NCBI GenBank assembly: GCA_900660155.1
Contig: CABFPE010000226.1
Span: 472,062-536,061, forward strand
DNA: 64,000 nt
Direction of reading: 5' to 3'
DNA from: Hofstenia miamia
Lineage: Eukaryota; Xenacoelomorpha; Acoela; Hofsteniidae
Position numbers and translations under genes: made by a program
Shown: one piece after another, positions 25,786-37,866 of the stretch
Layout of the letters: each line of letters begins with the position of its first letter
Position numbering within the stretch: position 1 is the first letter of the stretch
The notes under the pieces: model-generated
Databases searched by the model: none
Told to the model about the DNA's origin: nothing
What the model saw: the letters and a program-made list of their open reading frames with translations, nothing else

Positions 25786-28700
25786 ATATATATATATATA
25801 TGTGTGTTTTAAAAGAAACACATATACAAAATTTACTTAAAGAGCAAACATGGATAATAGTACTAAAAAGTACATGTTTTTATATTGCAATGGACGAAAT
25901 TAACTCAGGTGATAGATAAAATGCCTATCGAATGTCTTTCAATGACCCAATCATTATCCACATTACCTTGAAACACTGACCCAACTCATTAATATATATT
26001 TGTTCATTTTATTGGTTCATCCAACCCAATTCAAATCAAACAATCAACAAGAAATGTGACACAATTCAACCCATTCACGGCCAGGCACTTACATGTGCAT
26101 TAATTATGGCAACCATCAATCCAAACAAACAATTCTTGATTTATGGACACCTACATACTAATTATTTAAAATACTTAATCCTTTTGAAAATTGTATTATA
26201 CTGACTAGCATTGTGTTAAAAAATTATCAAATATTAAATCATGTGATTGAATAAATAAGTTTTTTTCTGCCTAACTGATAATCTGCATCTAATCTATAGA
26301 ATTAGACTTTTGCTTTGTGATACACCCCTTTGGTCATTATCATTGCTATTTTTGATAAGACTATTTTGCGCTCTTCATAAACCATTTCTTGTGGATTTAC
26401 CTTTGATATTGCATTCCTTCACTTACTTTACCTCAAGAATAAAACTTGCTATTGTGGCAAAGCCAATGTGAAAACAACCACTGTTCCAGAAATAGCAAAT
26501 GCAATTTAGTATAATAGTTATATGATCACTTATGTGGATATACATAAATAATATTATTAATACTCATTTCTATCATAATTAAGGACTTTTTCTCAAAATT
26601 ATGAATGTAATGTTTTGATAAATAACCTCAAGAAATACTAAATAAAGTGAAAAAAAGAAAGTCAAAAGACAAATACTACATTGGCATTTTATACAACATG
26701 TACACTAGTACACAGAAAACTTAGATTAGATTATTTAATTCCTTCTTGGGGGAATCTTCAAGATTTTTTTCTTGAAGGCAATTAATTGAGCTCTTATAAA
26801 ATTAAGAAGCTTTCCGATCTTATTATCTTTAACTTTATTAACTTCACTAAATTTATCAATAAATTAAACAGGCCCCAAAATTCCTCTTTCTGGAAATCTA
26901 GATTTGACAGATTACATTCAATTATTTTGATAATTTGGGACGTATTTTCAAAATCAGTAATTAACAATTTCACAGTTGATTCATTAAAGTTCTTTTACAC
27001 TAACGTTTTATTCGATGATAATGACAATGAGTGTTCACACTTGCATAAAAAATATGTCTGGCGACATAGATTCCCAATGCCCACACGTCTTCTTGTTCAA
27101 TTCGATTCTTGTCGCCCCTTACACTTTCTGCCCGCTGAACACGGGGCGAGCAGCAACCTCAACCATGCTCACAAAAACTATTTTCAATCTTTTTTGACAA
27201 GCGAAATATATGAAGCGATTCAAATTTCGATTGTTGGAAGGTTTATTTGGCATCCATTCGTCATAGTAAGATCTCCTACTAAATACCTTGTACAACTCGC
27301 TCAGGATGTTGAAAAATAAATCAATTTTCAACACAAAAAATAGTATTGTCTTGATCTATCAGATTTATACTTTTTCAAAACTTTCATCTGACAGAGATGC
27401 ATGTGAGATACCAAAATCTGGACTTTGGCTGAAAATTACGTCCTTTAACTTATACTCTTCTTCACATTTTCTAGTGGTATCTGTTGCATTCTTCGTGTTG
27501 TAGCAATCTATTCATACTAATAACTATGTGTGATATACGTGTGCGCATTTTTAGTTTTTTCTTTGCGTGCCAAAGACCTACATCCTTTCGTTTCATGGCT
27601 ACTGATTGTAGGTCATTATTAAATGCTAAGAACTCAGATTGGGATGTAAAATTATATTTTCTAAACATAGCATAACAGAAGCCAATAACGAATAAATGCC
27701 AAAACAATTTATTCAAATGTTAAATTGCTGTGTTTTCAAAGGATATTGTTCATCAATTCATATCTGTAGTTGTCGTAATTGATCTGAAAAATTCGAATAA
27801 AAGGTTGAAAATGAAAGATAACAAAAACTATTTAATTCCATTTCGCTAAAAACAGCGTCATTTGTGCTCTTCGAAATTCCGAGAAAAATTAATAGCTGAG
27901 CTTACAATACAATTTTATTTCTAGTAATTGCACAGAAATTTTTTGTTCAAAAATAGATTTTCTAAGGAACCTAATTAACAAACTAAAACAACTACGCAAA
28001 GTAGCTCAATTTGCCCTATAGTTATTCCCACATTCAAATGGCCAATATTTTTAAAATGTATATATTTTGATGTCATAACAAATAAAAAATTCAGAAAATT
28101 TTCAAATTGTATTAAAAAAATTTCTATCGAAATTAATTCATTAACGAAAAACAAAAAAATAGGAAATGTTCTTATTATTGTATAGGGCGACAATCAAGAT
28201 CAATCCTAAAATTTAGTAGTCATTTTTAGGCCAAACGTATTTTAAGTTTTTATGAAAATCCATCCACAAAATTTTGAGGGAACCTGCTAATGCACAAATG
28301 TTATGTTCATTATCACATCCGACAAAAATATCTACCCTCATTAAAATTCTCCAAATGCAGCCTCAGATGTTAGCATTAGATCAAACTGTTAACAAAATAA
28401 CTTTTGTAATAAACAAGTTTTTAACTGATTACACGAAATGCTTTACACTCATCAAAATTTTTATAAAATAAAACTAATATCAACGAAGAAGTTTCAAGTG
28501 TTGCGAGGATTAAATTTCAATACGACAAAACTGCCCACAACGTGAACAAAATAAAACAAGACCGAGTGGTTATGGTCTTCATTCTTGGCAATCTAACATT
28601 TTTTATATCCCTGTCAAAAGTGATATCATTTTATAACACTCAGTTTGAATTGGTAATTTTGACAATTTCAGCGCAGGCTCCAAGCAAATATATGTTTGAT

Positions 28701-31700
28701 ATGTTCAAAGTTAAACCAAAATATTTATAAATGTCAACTACACACTTCAATAGTTGAGGATTTGTCTATCACATCAACAGATATTAAGACATTGATCGAT
28801 TTCCCATTGAAATTTGTAAACATGTTATTTATTACTTGCAAACAATATTTGTAAATAAACCAAATAGATTAAGGAAGTTATATGTTTGCGAGAAATGAAA
28901 AAATGACTGCTTCCCTCACTTTCGTATGCAATTGATGTTTTTAGAACTTCAGCAGATGTGGTCTGCTTTATACTTAATTGTTTAACATATTTAGCACTCA
29001 AGCAGCTACATATTTTCAAAAACTTTCCAACCACGTGTTTTCAGAGTTTCTAACAGGTGGGTCGACCCGAAATCGGGTCAGTTTAGGTTACCGCTTTAAG
29101 CTAAATAAAATTGCCAATAAAATGCCAATTAAATCTGGAGTGGCATAGAGCAATAGGCAGGGATTTGCAATAAATATTTGAAATTACAAAGAGGGTATTT
29201 TTCACATGAAATTTGTGCAATAGCAAAAAATTTGTGTATTATTAGACCATTCAAAGTAAAACGTCATACCAATTTTGGAGGCCTACCATTGCAAAACTAA
29301 AACTTTCATTCAAAGCTTGAGAACTCTTGTTTCTGAAAATCAATTGCACATTTAATGAAAATGAACTCTTTCATCATTTAAATCAGATTTTGGTAGTTGG
29401 GTTCGAATGCTAACAATTTTAAGAGGTTCGCGTCCAATTTTTTCAACACGTTAACAACTTTGCTCTCACATATTCATGTATTAAAACAAATTAACACGGC
29501 GAGACTGAACAGAATTTGAGTGGTTTCTTTATGGAAAACAAAATTGTTGAGATTAAGGTTTGAATAGATCAATTCTCTATCAGGAAAACTCCTGTTTAAC
29601 ACATATTTCTTTATTGATATGTTTCTTAACACTAGAAAGGCCATTACTCCTCGTGATTCTTTTTCATGCTGCATTTCAAAGTAGAACATGATGTAAAAAA
29701 ATGAAAAAAATTACCCATGCAAATTTAAATGGATTTTCTGTTTATTTGGTGGTGCATATACCTGCAGTTGTTTTAATGAATGCATACACATGTAAACAAA
29801 ATTCTAATTTCGTCAATTTTGACGAACTTAGCTATTCTAGTGTTAAACACTGAAATTCTACTATCAGAAGCATTGATGAAACAAATTCAAATAAATGCAA
29901 TGCTTGGTGTACCAATGCTCCTACACATATTGAAACTTATAGAATTGCTGAATGTGAATGTACTTTCATTCAGTGTTACAAACGAATAACAAACTTCCCA
30001 TGGTATGCAATTGATAGAGAACTTGAAATGGACACTTTCATTGATAAATTTAAAGAAATGATAGAGTAGAATTGTTACTATTTAGTAAAAATAACAATTT
30101 TCCTACTTCCTCTTCTAAATTATGTGGCAAAATTATGTCCCCTTAAATGTCATAAGCTAGCGAAATCATTGCTCACAACTCTGAAAATTTCACAAAATCA
30201 TAGACTTACTTCATCTCTAATCAACTTCCTAGTTAGTTGCAAGTGAGAAAATGAAGTCCTTAAACATTTTCAGCATCCAATTATAATACATACCTAAATT
30301 AATATTTTCATTGGAAAGTAAAAAAGTGTAAACATATTGATTTCTGTGCTAAACAATTTTAAGATGAATTCCCAATGATGAAAAATTAAAATTTAAGTTT
30401 ACACAATGATGGCATATTCTATAAATTTTTTCGCTTAGTTTACCTATTTGTATATTGCTAAGCAATAGCGATAGACAATGCAAATACAGAAAACTATTTT
30501 AAGAGTTGTGAGTCGCGTATATTGAAACCCTACCCTTCCTTCAAAATTAAAATATTCACCACCATGATTTTGAATTTTTTAAAAATAGGTTAGATATCTT
30601 AGGCTATTAAATAGGAATGTGAACTCCACAGGTGCTTCCAAGAATACACATTAATCAAGAAGAAATCAAATACAAATTTATATTAATCGATGATAAATTA
30701 TTAAGCAACCAATTAATTCAAGAAACGAGATGAGATTGCCAATGAATCTCTTCAAAGTGCAAATGATAAAGAAATATCATCTTCCATTATATAAAATACA
30801 TAGCCATTTATTTATCGTCTGCGTGAAAAGTTTAGAATAGCCTTTGTATAATGGGGGAATACAAATTCGGTTTAATCGGTGTGAAATGAGGTTACCAATA
30901 AATAATGGAGACATTTGCTCTCCCTTGACAAATTACAAGGTGCATAGGGATTCAGAAATATATTTTCAGAGGGGATCAAGATAAAGAATAATGATAAGTG
31001 CTTGATTCAAAACTAAAAAATTTCCCGTGTGTAATTTTTGAATGGGGCATTCAATGGATTTTTCTTATTTAGAGAAAAAGAGCAGTAAACATGCTATGAA
31101 AAATAATTTGGGATTTGGTAGTTTTTTCGAAGTTTCCCACAATTTTTCAGGAAAGTTTGCAGGGCTTCTATTAATATTAATATCAATTGATATAGAACTT
31201 AATTGATATTGATATTAAAAAAATATAAAATGATATTTAATTATTTCAATTTATATTCACACACTACTAAATGTGTAAATCCCACTGCTTCTTCCAATTA
31301 TTATTTAACCCAGAAGCTAATCAAATAAGTATGTTGGCTTGACATATTGTTCTGCATGTTCTCAAGTATTTATTTAAGCTTTTTTGGTGCATTTGGTTTC
31401 AAAGAACACAAATTATTATGTCTTGTTAAGCAAGCGCTACAAGAGGGAATTAAACTCAAACAGCAGAACTAGTCTTCCTGCAGTGATGATGATACTGCTG
31501 ACACTAGAAAAGATTTTTGCCAAAAACTCAGAACAATTTTACTAAGGAGAGCTGATGCTAACTTTATAATATAAGAGTTATCATATGATAATGAGGCTGG
31601 AAAAGTAAACAATTTCTAAAAATTTACTAAACATTGATGCTACGCATATGTAAAAAGGATTAGCCCAACATTTAATGATAAATCATCAATAATGTAAAAT

Positions 31701-32614
31701 AAGATCAGTTATTAAACTTTGCTCTTCTCAAAGAATTCTGGAGCATTTTCAAAATTTTTTGAAATCATTTAAAAAATTGCATTATAGACCAAAAGACATA
31801 TTGACCATACTATTATATGGAATGTTGTAAAAAGTTTAATGAACGCTGTAACCTTGGAGATATCCAAATGAAACATTTCCCTCTGATAGATAACATTAAG
31901 ATTGAAAGTAATTGGCTCTCATGTCTATGTCTAGACAGTGACAAAAATATTCTAAAAATAAGCAAATTTCAAAGTGTAATTAACTTCAACAGAATTGTAG
32001 AAGCGCTGAGTGAAAAAGCTGTTATATAAGGAATTGTGAATTACCTAAATTAATTAGTTTTTTCAATGACATAAATTAGACTGGCCTGATTTACAACACT
32101 AAAACAAAACACGAAAGTCTTACTCCATTAAGTAAAGAAAATGAAAGTCATTATAGCTACATGGTGATTTGAATGGAATTTAGGGATGAATTGTAACGCT
32201 GGCTTTCACTTCATAAATGTTACATTACGGGTCAGGACAAATTCGTAAATTATCAAATCACCAAATTTTATAAACTTCTGTCTTGATGTGCAAAAACAGG
32301 AACTTTCTTCTCAGCAATGCATCGTCTATAATGTTGCAAATAATTTCAGTACTAAAAAATTCAAATTTTTATCAATTCACAAAATATTTTAAGTTTTTAA
32401 TGCGGAAAATCTACATCTCTTTGAAAAAAATCACATATGCATGCCAGTATTTATGTCAACATAATCTAAAAAACACTTTGTAAATAACAAATAGGCAAAC
32501 ATTCTAACAAAAATAGACTATAACAAAATATTCCTATGATGCATGCAATTATATTGCCAGAATTTGCTAAACCACACAGCATCAATATCGAAAAAATATA
32601 TTGTATATATATAA

Positions 32615-32655
<41 letters not shown>

Positions 32656-33670
32656 ATCTATATATAATATCTATAAAGTGTATATATACAGCATATATAT
32701 ATATAGTGCTTAATTACAAATGTCTATTTAGGAAAAATATTTTTCTCTCCAAATTGCTAGAAAATTCTAGTGTATATTTATTTCAAAAAACTCTTCCATA
32801 ATTTGAATGATTATTAGAACAGTTGTCTTTACCAACCAGTGTCCGGCGTAAAAAATTATAGAAAGATGGAAAATGCATTTAAATAATACTTAGAATGACA
32901 ACTAAAATAATCTAACCACATTTACGCGCTAATTAATTCCTAGCATCAAGTTGCAACTTAGGAGAGTGGAAAACTTTAAATTTCGATTACGTTCAGCAAC
33001 CATTATTCTCAAGTGATTATACGATGTTCCTAAGCAGCTAAATCAATTAAATCTATAAGAAGGTATAGGAAAACAGATTAAAGTGTCTGTAATGTTAATG
33101 CAATGGTTTATCATAAAATACAAAATCACAAATTATGGAGTTGATATTAAAATATATAAAAGTAGTTAGTTTTTGCATTTATTGAATTTGGAAATACATG
33201 TAATACCATCTTCAAAAAATTCGCTTAAATAAAACGCAAAATTTAAACTTAAACAAAAATAGAAGCATAGCTTACACAAAATAACATAATGTCAGCGATA
33301 AAGCTTATAAAAACCTAGGTTTGCACTGGAACAATACAAAATGTATAAAAATCTACCTCAATTCATATTCGAGCTTGGATACTAAAATTTCAAGCTTGTA
33401 TATATAATGTACATGACTATTTATTAGATTTTTGAAGAGCAAAATCGATTGCCTACGTAGCTAAATCATTTCTATTTCACTTAAAGTTAACATTTAAATA
33501 TATTTTTTAAATTATCCTCAGTACGGTTAATATATATAAAAAATGTTGTTTAAATTTTGTATTCAAACGAAAAAAAATCTTTCACCTTCTTTGACTTAAA
33601 AATTCAAAAGGTACTTCTTTGGAAAAATGTTTCTGCTAAAAAAGAGATTTTTACTAGTTGAAAAAAAACT
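25786..33670. other. Intron of the spectrin-like gene; one unassigned coding-like patch
   Basis: It is mostly AT-rich. At about 26990-27720 several overlapping open frames on both strands reach 177 codons and base composition rises. On the minus strand one frame contains EQEDVWALGIYVARHIF near 27070, reminiscent of protein-kinase subdomain IX (D-V-W-x-L-G-I), preceded in another frame by EVAARPVFSGQK. No other kinase motif supports it. A long mixed TA array lies at about 32597-32705. No other gene or element is recognised. Confidence 0.35.
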
Positions 33671-33681
33671 AATGTATTCCT
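33671..33681. repeat. Target-site duplication, left copy (11 bp)
   Basis: AATGTATTCCT is repeated exactly at 34366-34376, flanking the GC-rich insert. It follows an A-rich stretch, as target-primed insertion by LINE machinery often does. Confidence 0.85.
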
Positions 33682-33801
33682 GGGAACCGAAAGGGCCCTG
33701 TGCCTGAACCGTACTAGAGAGTAACCTCCTCGCGGTGGTTCCTGGAGAAGCTACCTCCCAAGGCGAAAGCCAAAGGGTGGTGCTGAGCTAATACTTGACG
33801 G
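33682..33801 (+). ncRNA. HDV-like self-cleaving ribozyme
   Basis: All elements of the nested double-pseudoknot can be paired by hand. P1 is GGGAACC (33682-33688) with GGUUCCU (33737-33743), seven pairs including the conserved G.U wobble at the cleavage site. P3 is ACC (33724-33726) with GGU (33734-33736), closing loop L3 UCCUCGC (33727-33733), the same loop as in HDV. GG at 33744-33745 can form P1.1. P4 is an imperfect hairpin 33749-33784 capped by GGC-GAAA-GCC. J4/2 is GAGCUAA with the presumed catalytic C at 33788. P2 is GAGUA (33719-33723) with UACUU (33792-33796), extended by CCGU (33709-33712) with ACGG (33798-33801). Cleavage is predicted just 5' of G33682, exactly at the target-duplication boundary. 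Activity is inferred, not shown. Confidence 0.85.
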
Positions 33802-34365
33802 ACGCGTCGCTTTGCGGAGTCCCGAACCAAGAGTGGACGTTAAACAATAGGGTATAAGAAGGTGCCGCCATGTGTGCTATGCGCATGTGGGGGCGGTAAT
33901 GATGATGTGAGACTGTCTGGTAGTTTGTGGAACAGACGGCGACGTCTAAGCATTAATTTGCTGCCGGTGCCCAGAGTCATAGAGTGCGTCTATGAGGGCA
34001 GTAATACAGAGATTTTTCTCTGTCTCTGGCCTCTAGATAGGCCTTGGCCAGCATTTGCTGTGCCTTCCTATGAGGGAGCCTTGCTCTGTCATGGGTTTTA
34101 GTGCAGACGGTAGATGCTCACGAGTTACCCAGTTAGTAGCCTTGGTTGGCGAAAGCTGGAGAGGCGCAACCCTCTCATGAAGCTCAGCCTTTGGCTTCAC
34201 TCCTGCTGATCAGACTCAACACAGATCAGCACTCTGCGTGCCAGGGGTCGCCAGAGGTCAAGCATGATTAAACCGGCCTTAGTGGCACACTTCTAGGGGT
34301 AGTTCCGGATTTTAATCTGTTGACACACACTCTTCAGTCTGTCGACTGGTAGAGTAACCCCGAAA
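33682..34365 (+). mobile_element. 684-bp non-autonomous retroposon with an HDV-like ribozyme 5' end
   Basis: A sharply bounded GC-rich block lies in AT-rich intron. It is flanked by an exact 11-bp duplication, ends in CCCCGAAA(AA), and has no terminal inverted repeats. These are marks of a LINE-mobilised retroposon in plus orientation. There is no convincing coding frame: the longest (33862-34101) has no recognisable domain. The 5' end is an HDV-like ribozyme (next entry), the kind of 5' end known from R2, RTE and some other non-LTR elements, where it cuts the element RNA out of a longer transcript. The element may be a SINE-like deletion derivative of such a LINE (5' and 3' regions kept, protein lost). 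It lies antisense to the spectrin-like gene. I do not recognise the family. Confidence 0.8.
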
Positions 34366-34376
34366 AATGTATTCCT
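34366..34376. repeat. Target-site duplication, right copy (11 bp)
   Basis: It is an exact match to 33671-33681, directly after the short A tail of the retroposon. Confidence 0.85.
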
Positions 34377-35196
34377 AGCTGATGTCCAATATAATCAAAT
34401 CCGCAGAAATCTTCACTTTTTGAATGACTAGTGCATTTTGAGTTAGTCAAGTGAATATCATTTCTGAGTGAAATAGGCAAACGCTGTTCTACACTCAAGG
34501 AGTACTGTCACCTTTGGTATAAAATCTAGATTTTGATGAAACCACTAGTGATAACCTTCCAAGTCAATGTATATTAGGGAATTTATATAAAAATGTCAGT
34601 TTCAAAATCAGTAGTTAAAATAATAGTCAAGATTCACAAGATCGTCCAACTAATGTATATGAGAACTCTAATTAGGAAACATTGATGAATAACTTTATTT
34701 TCTACTAACTCGAAGAGGAAAAAAATGTGTAAGACATACGTTCTAAGGAAATTACAAAACAGTACTTATATTTTAGGAATTAAGATATTATTTGCAAAAT
34801 AACACATTTTATTCAATATGTCTCGTTTCTTCAAAGTATGTAAAAAGAAAAATTGTAACACAATCCTAAATAATGTAAAGTATGTTTACTATAATGTACA
34901 TAATGTCCAATTAAGTGAAGTAGATTACGTTATGTGATTACAAATTGCCAAACCCCGTGTACATGAAATACATGATTGATTATTTATTCATAAAATATGT
35001 TATTTACACATAGAGACAAGAATTTACTTTAGAGACAACTTTTCAGTATAAAAACTAAAGAAAAATACGAGAAAATTGCAAGCAGTCACCCTAAAACTAC
35101 ATGAGAACTCAATTGAAGATTGTCATGACATTTGTCAAGTGCAAGTGTTGGAATAGTTTTATTAAACATATTAAAGTATTTAGAGAAAGAATAAAC
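34377..35196. other. Intron sequence, nothing recognised
   Basis: It is AT-rich intronic DNA between the retroposon and the next exon. No element ends or coding frames are seen. Confidence 0.5.
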
Positions 35197-35380
35197 CTTT
35201 TTCTTGATATTTCGAGCTCAAAGCCTTCTCCACTTGAGCAATTTCACCGCGCACCTTTTCCACGTTCTTTTCAAAAGACTTTATTTGCTTCGGAGCTGTA
35301 TTATTTTCTTTTAACGCTTGAAGTGATTTATTCAATGAAGACAATTGCATTTTGCGGTCTCGAAGAATTTCCTTAACATT
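35197..35380 (-). CDS. Exon: coiled-coil segment
   Basis: Acceptor GGTTTAG lies above 35380 and the donor is AAAAG|GTTTAT below 35197; 184 bases, entering in phase 0 and leaving one base (G) to be completed by the exon at 23850. The peptide starts NVKEILRDRKMQLSSLNKSL and continues with KQIKSFEKNVEKVRGEIAQV. It is helix-forming and highly charged. The plus-strand open frame over it is a shadow. Confidence 0.8.
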
Positions 35381-36517
35381 CTAAACCCACACTGTGAACA
35401 TTTATTTTTAAGACACTTGTAAAATAATAAAATTTTTGTTTAAACATAAATATCTTAAAGATCTATTGCAATTATTTCATTAATAAATATTTCAATCGAT
35501 AATTGGGTTGCAACATGTAAACCTAGTCGTACACTGCCGTAAAGTAAAGTAAACCAGAGAATTTTATAATCGGATTTTGCTTTACTTTACTTAAGGAGGA
35601 GTAGATTAAATAACCATGATAGTTTGAAACTTCAATTTTGGAGCTTATATTCGGTGAGCGAAAATAATCATTTTAGTATTTTAAGTAAAATTCTGAAAAT
35701 TTTTAATCACAGCAAACAATAAAAATTTACTTGCTCAATTTTTTTTAACAAAAATTTAAAAATTTTTTAAAAATGATTTAAACTTCTCTAAATCTACATT
35801 TTCATTGAAATTAAAAGTATTCAAGATAACTATTGAGGATTTTCAAATACAGTAGTTTTTAGATTTTTATCGTTATTTTGAATTTAAAAAACCGCATTTT
35901 TACTAGTAAAAATTCATTAAAAATTTAAATTTTAAAGATATGATAAAATCCGCCAAGGTGTGGTTTGAATGAGTTTGTGGTTACATATGAGCTTTGAATG
36001 ACGTACAGCAAATGACGAGAAAATGGACATAAACGATTTCGTTTAATTTGTTTGCACTGTAGTTGTGTAATCTTTACAATGTTTATCGGCATGAAGTAAT
36101 TTATAATATGATTGATACATATTGAATTCAAATGTTGGTTAAAATTTGGCTTACAATGCTTTTTGATATTTTTCATTTGCATTTGTCAATATTTATTGAC
36201 AGTATTGAAAAATGTACTGTAATATATTGTAGTAAATTTGGCTTATCATTTAAAACACAATGAATATCTGCATATACGAATCTATTATATATATATATGT
36301 TTATTTCAAAACAAAAATCATGAATTCAGACTGCTGTTAAATGTGTATCAATAAATATTGACGAACTAAAAGCCATCTGGTGAATATTTGCTGTGGTACA
36401 CTTTCTTTTGTTGTAGAACACTTATGAAGGCAAGCTTAATAGTTTCTACTAATATGGGTTCAAGAAAAGTACCTTATGACCAATTGAGAGGTCTTATAGT
36501 ATGTTGTTAGTCACTGT

Positions 36518-36584
<67 letters not shown>

Positions 36585-36825
36585 TTGTAATTGAAGCTAA
36601 ATTTTGTGACATATCAAAGATTAATTAATTACTTCATTACCATTACGTTAATGACTGCTTCCTTTGAGGCTTTAAGTTATTAAAATGTTCAATAAAATGG
36701 GTCTTTCCTAGAAATCCGTACTACAATTATTAAATTAAAATCATGTCACCAACATAATAAATAAGAAAAAAATTAATTCAAATTTATAAACAGTATATTA
36801 ATGTAATGAGCTTTTAATTCCATTG
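35381..36825. other. Intron sequence with a long (TA)n array
   Basis: It is AT-rich intron. A nearly pure TA array of about 65 bases lies at 36521-36585 and a shorter one at about 36283-36298. No gene is seen. Confidence 0.7.
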
Positions 36826-37160
36826 GAATTGCTTTTCAAACATCCACAATCATTGAAGGCAAAATGTTTAAATCAACTTCAGTTAACCACTTTTTATTTT
36901 TTGTTTGATTTGCTTTCATGGTTCCGCTTTAAGTCCATTTGCATAAATTTCGTTTATCAGAAGACCCCAAAAGTCCTGAATCGGTCTTGAAGTACGGTAG
37001 ATAGATTACAGTTCTTTGGCACAGTGTTAATGTCTTCGGCTTCAAAAACAGCAAGAGTCTTTGAATAATGACTTTGTTGAATAAACTGTACAAATCTTTT
37101 TTTGTGACTTGACTGTTCCACTCCATTTTTAGCCTTACCATATAATACAGATTTCTAATT
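36826..37160 (-). pseudogene. Tc1/mariner (IS630) superfamily transposase fossil, C-terminal part
   Basis: Minus-strand translation gives QFIQQSHYSKTLAVFEAEDI, then NTVPKNCNLSTV. After a frame change comes RPIQDFWGLLINEIYANGLK, and after another LTEVDLNILPSMIVDV. This is the end of the DDE catalytic domain, in which the motif is normally RPIE-x-FW; the glutamate is the third catalytic acid and is Gln here. Several frame changes and stops show a dead copy. The N-terminal half is absent; a hAT MITE begins about 100 bases upstream. The fossil at about 55.5 kb may represent the N-terminal half of a related element. Confidence 0.7.
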
Positions 37161-37257
37161 GACATCCGTTAATAGAAACAATGATCAGAAACTGAATTGT
37201 TAAGATGAATGCATTACTAGAAAATTAGATTGAGCTTATCAGGAAAAATATATAGAC

Positions 37258-37858
37258 TGGGGTGTGCTCGTGTGCAACATTGTTTGTAAAAGGATAATCA
37301 AAAATATTTTAGTAAATGGAGGGCCAGATTGTCACCCATTTTGTTGGTTACTCTCAGAATAAAATGCATTACGTCATATATTCACACAAACAAAACTGCA
37401 TTTAAATTAAAAAATGGAAATAAGACTGATGTTTAACTATTTTTAATGGTATTACTTCTGAAAAAAACATAACAGATAGTGTCAAAAGTAATATAAATAA
37501 TATAAAACTTTACATAAAGTTGGTTAAGTGCTTTGGGCGGCGGAAAAATTCTTGGAGAACAGGGATAATCTTTATAAAAGGGCAATAAATGTTTATATAT
37601 TTTTTAAAATTAGATCAAATTTTTATCCACCTTAAACAATCATCCTGACGGATAAAGCACATCAACATATGTATTTACAAAATAATGCATAAAGAGCCAA
37701 TTCTGCCCCTTGAAAAAAGGTAAAGGAGAATTTGACATCCAGGCTCCCCTATTCCGGCACCCCTTCTAAGCATAAATATTTTTAAAAGTTTTCAAGAGCC
37801 ACCAGAAATGCTTGGCTGGCCTGATTATTGTCCGCGGGTCACCAGTTGCACACCTCAG
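37258..37858. mobile_element. hAT-type MITE, 601 bp, exact 8-bp target duplication
   Basis: The ends TGGGGTGTGC (left) and, as complement, CTGAGGTGTGCAACTGG (right) are hAT-style inverted repeats. The 8 bases ATATAGAC lie exactly on both sides (37250-37257 and 37859-37866). GC-rich subterminal motifs such as GGGCCAGATTGTCACCC and TCCGCGGGTCACC resemble those of Charlie-like hATs. No transposase is inside. The exact duplication suggests a younger insertion than the other MITEs here. Confidence 0.78.
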
Positions 37859-37866
37859 ATATAGAC

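Noticed and set aside
33862-34101. 79-codon open frame inside the GC-rich retroposon
   Set aside because: No recognisable domain. The element's ends and ribozyme fold suggest a non-coding RNA element, and the frame is of a length expected by chance at higher GC.
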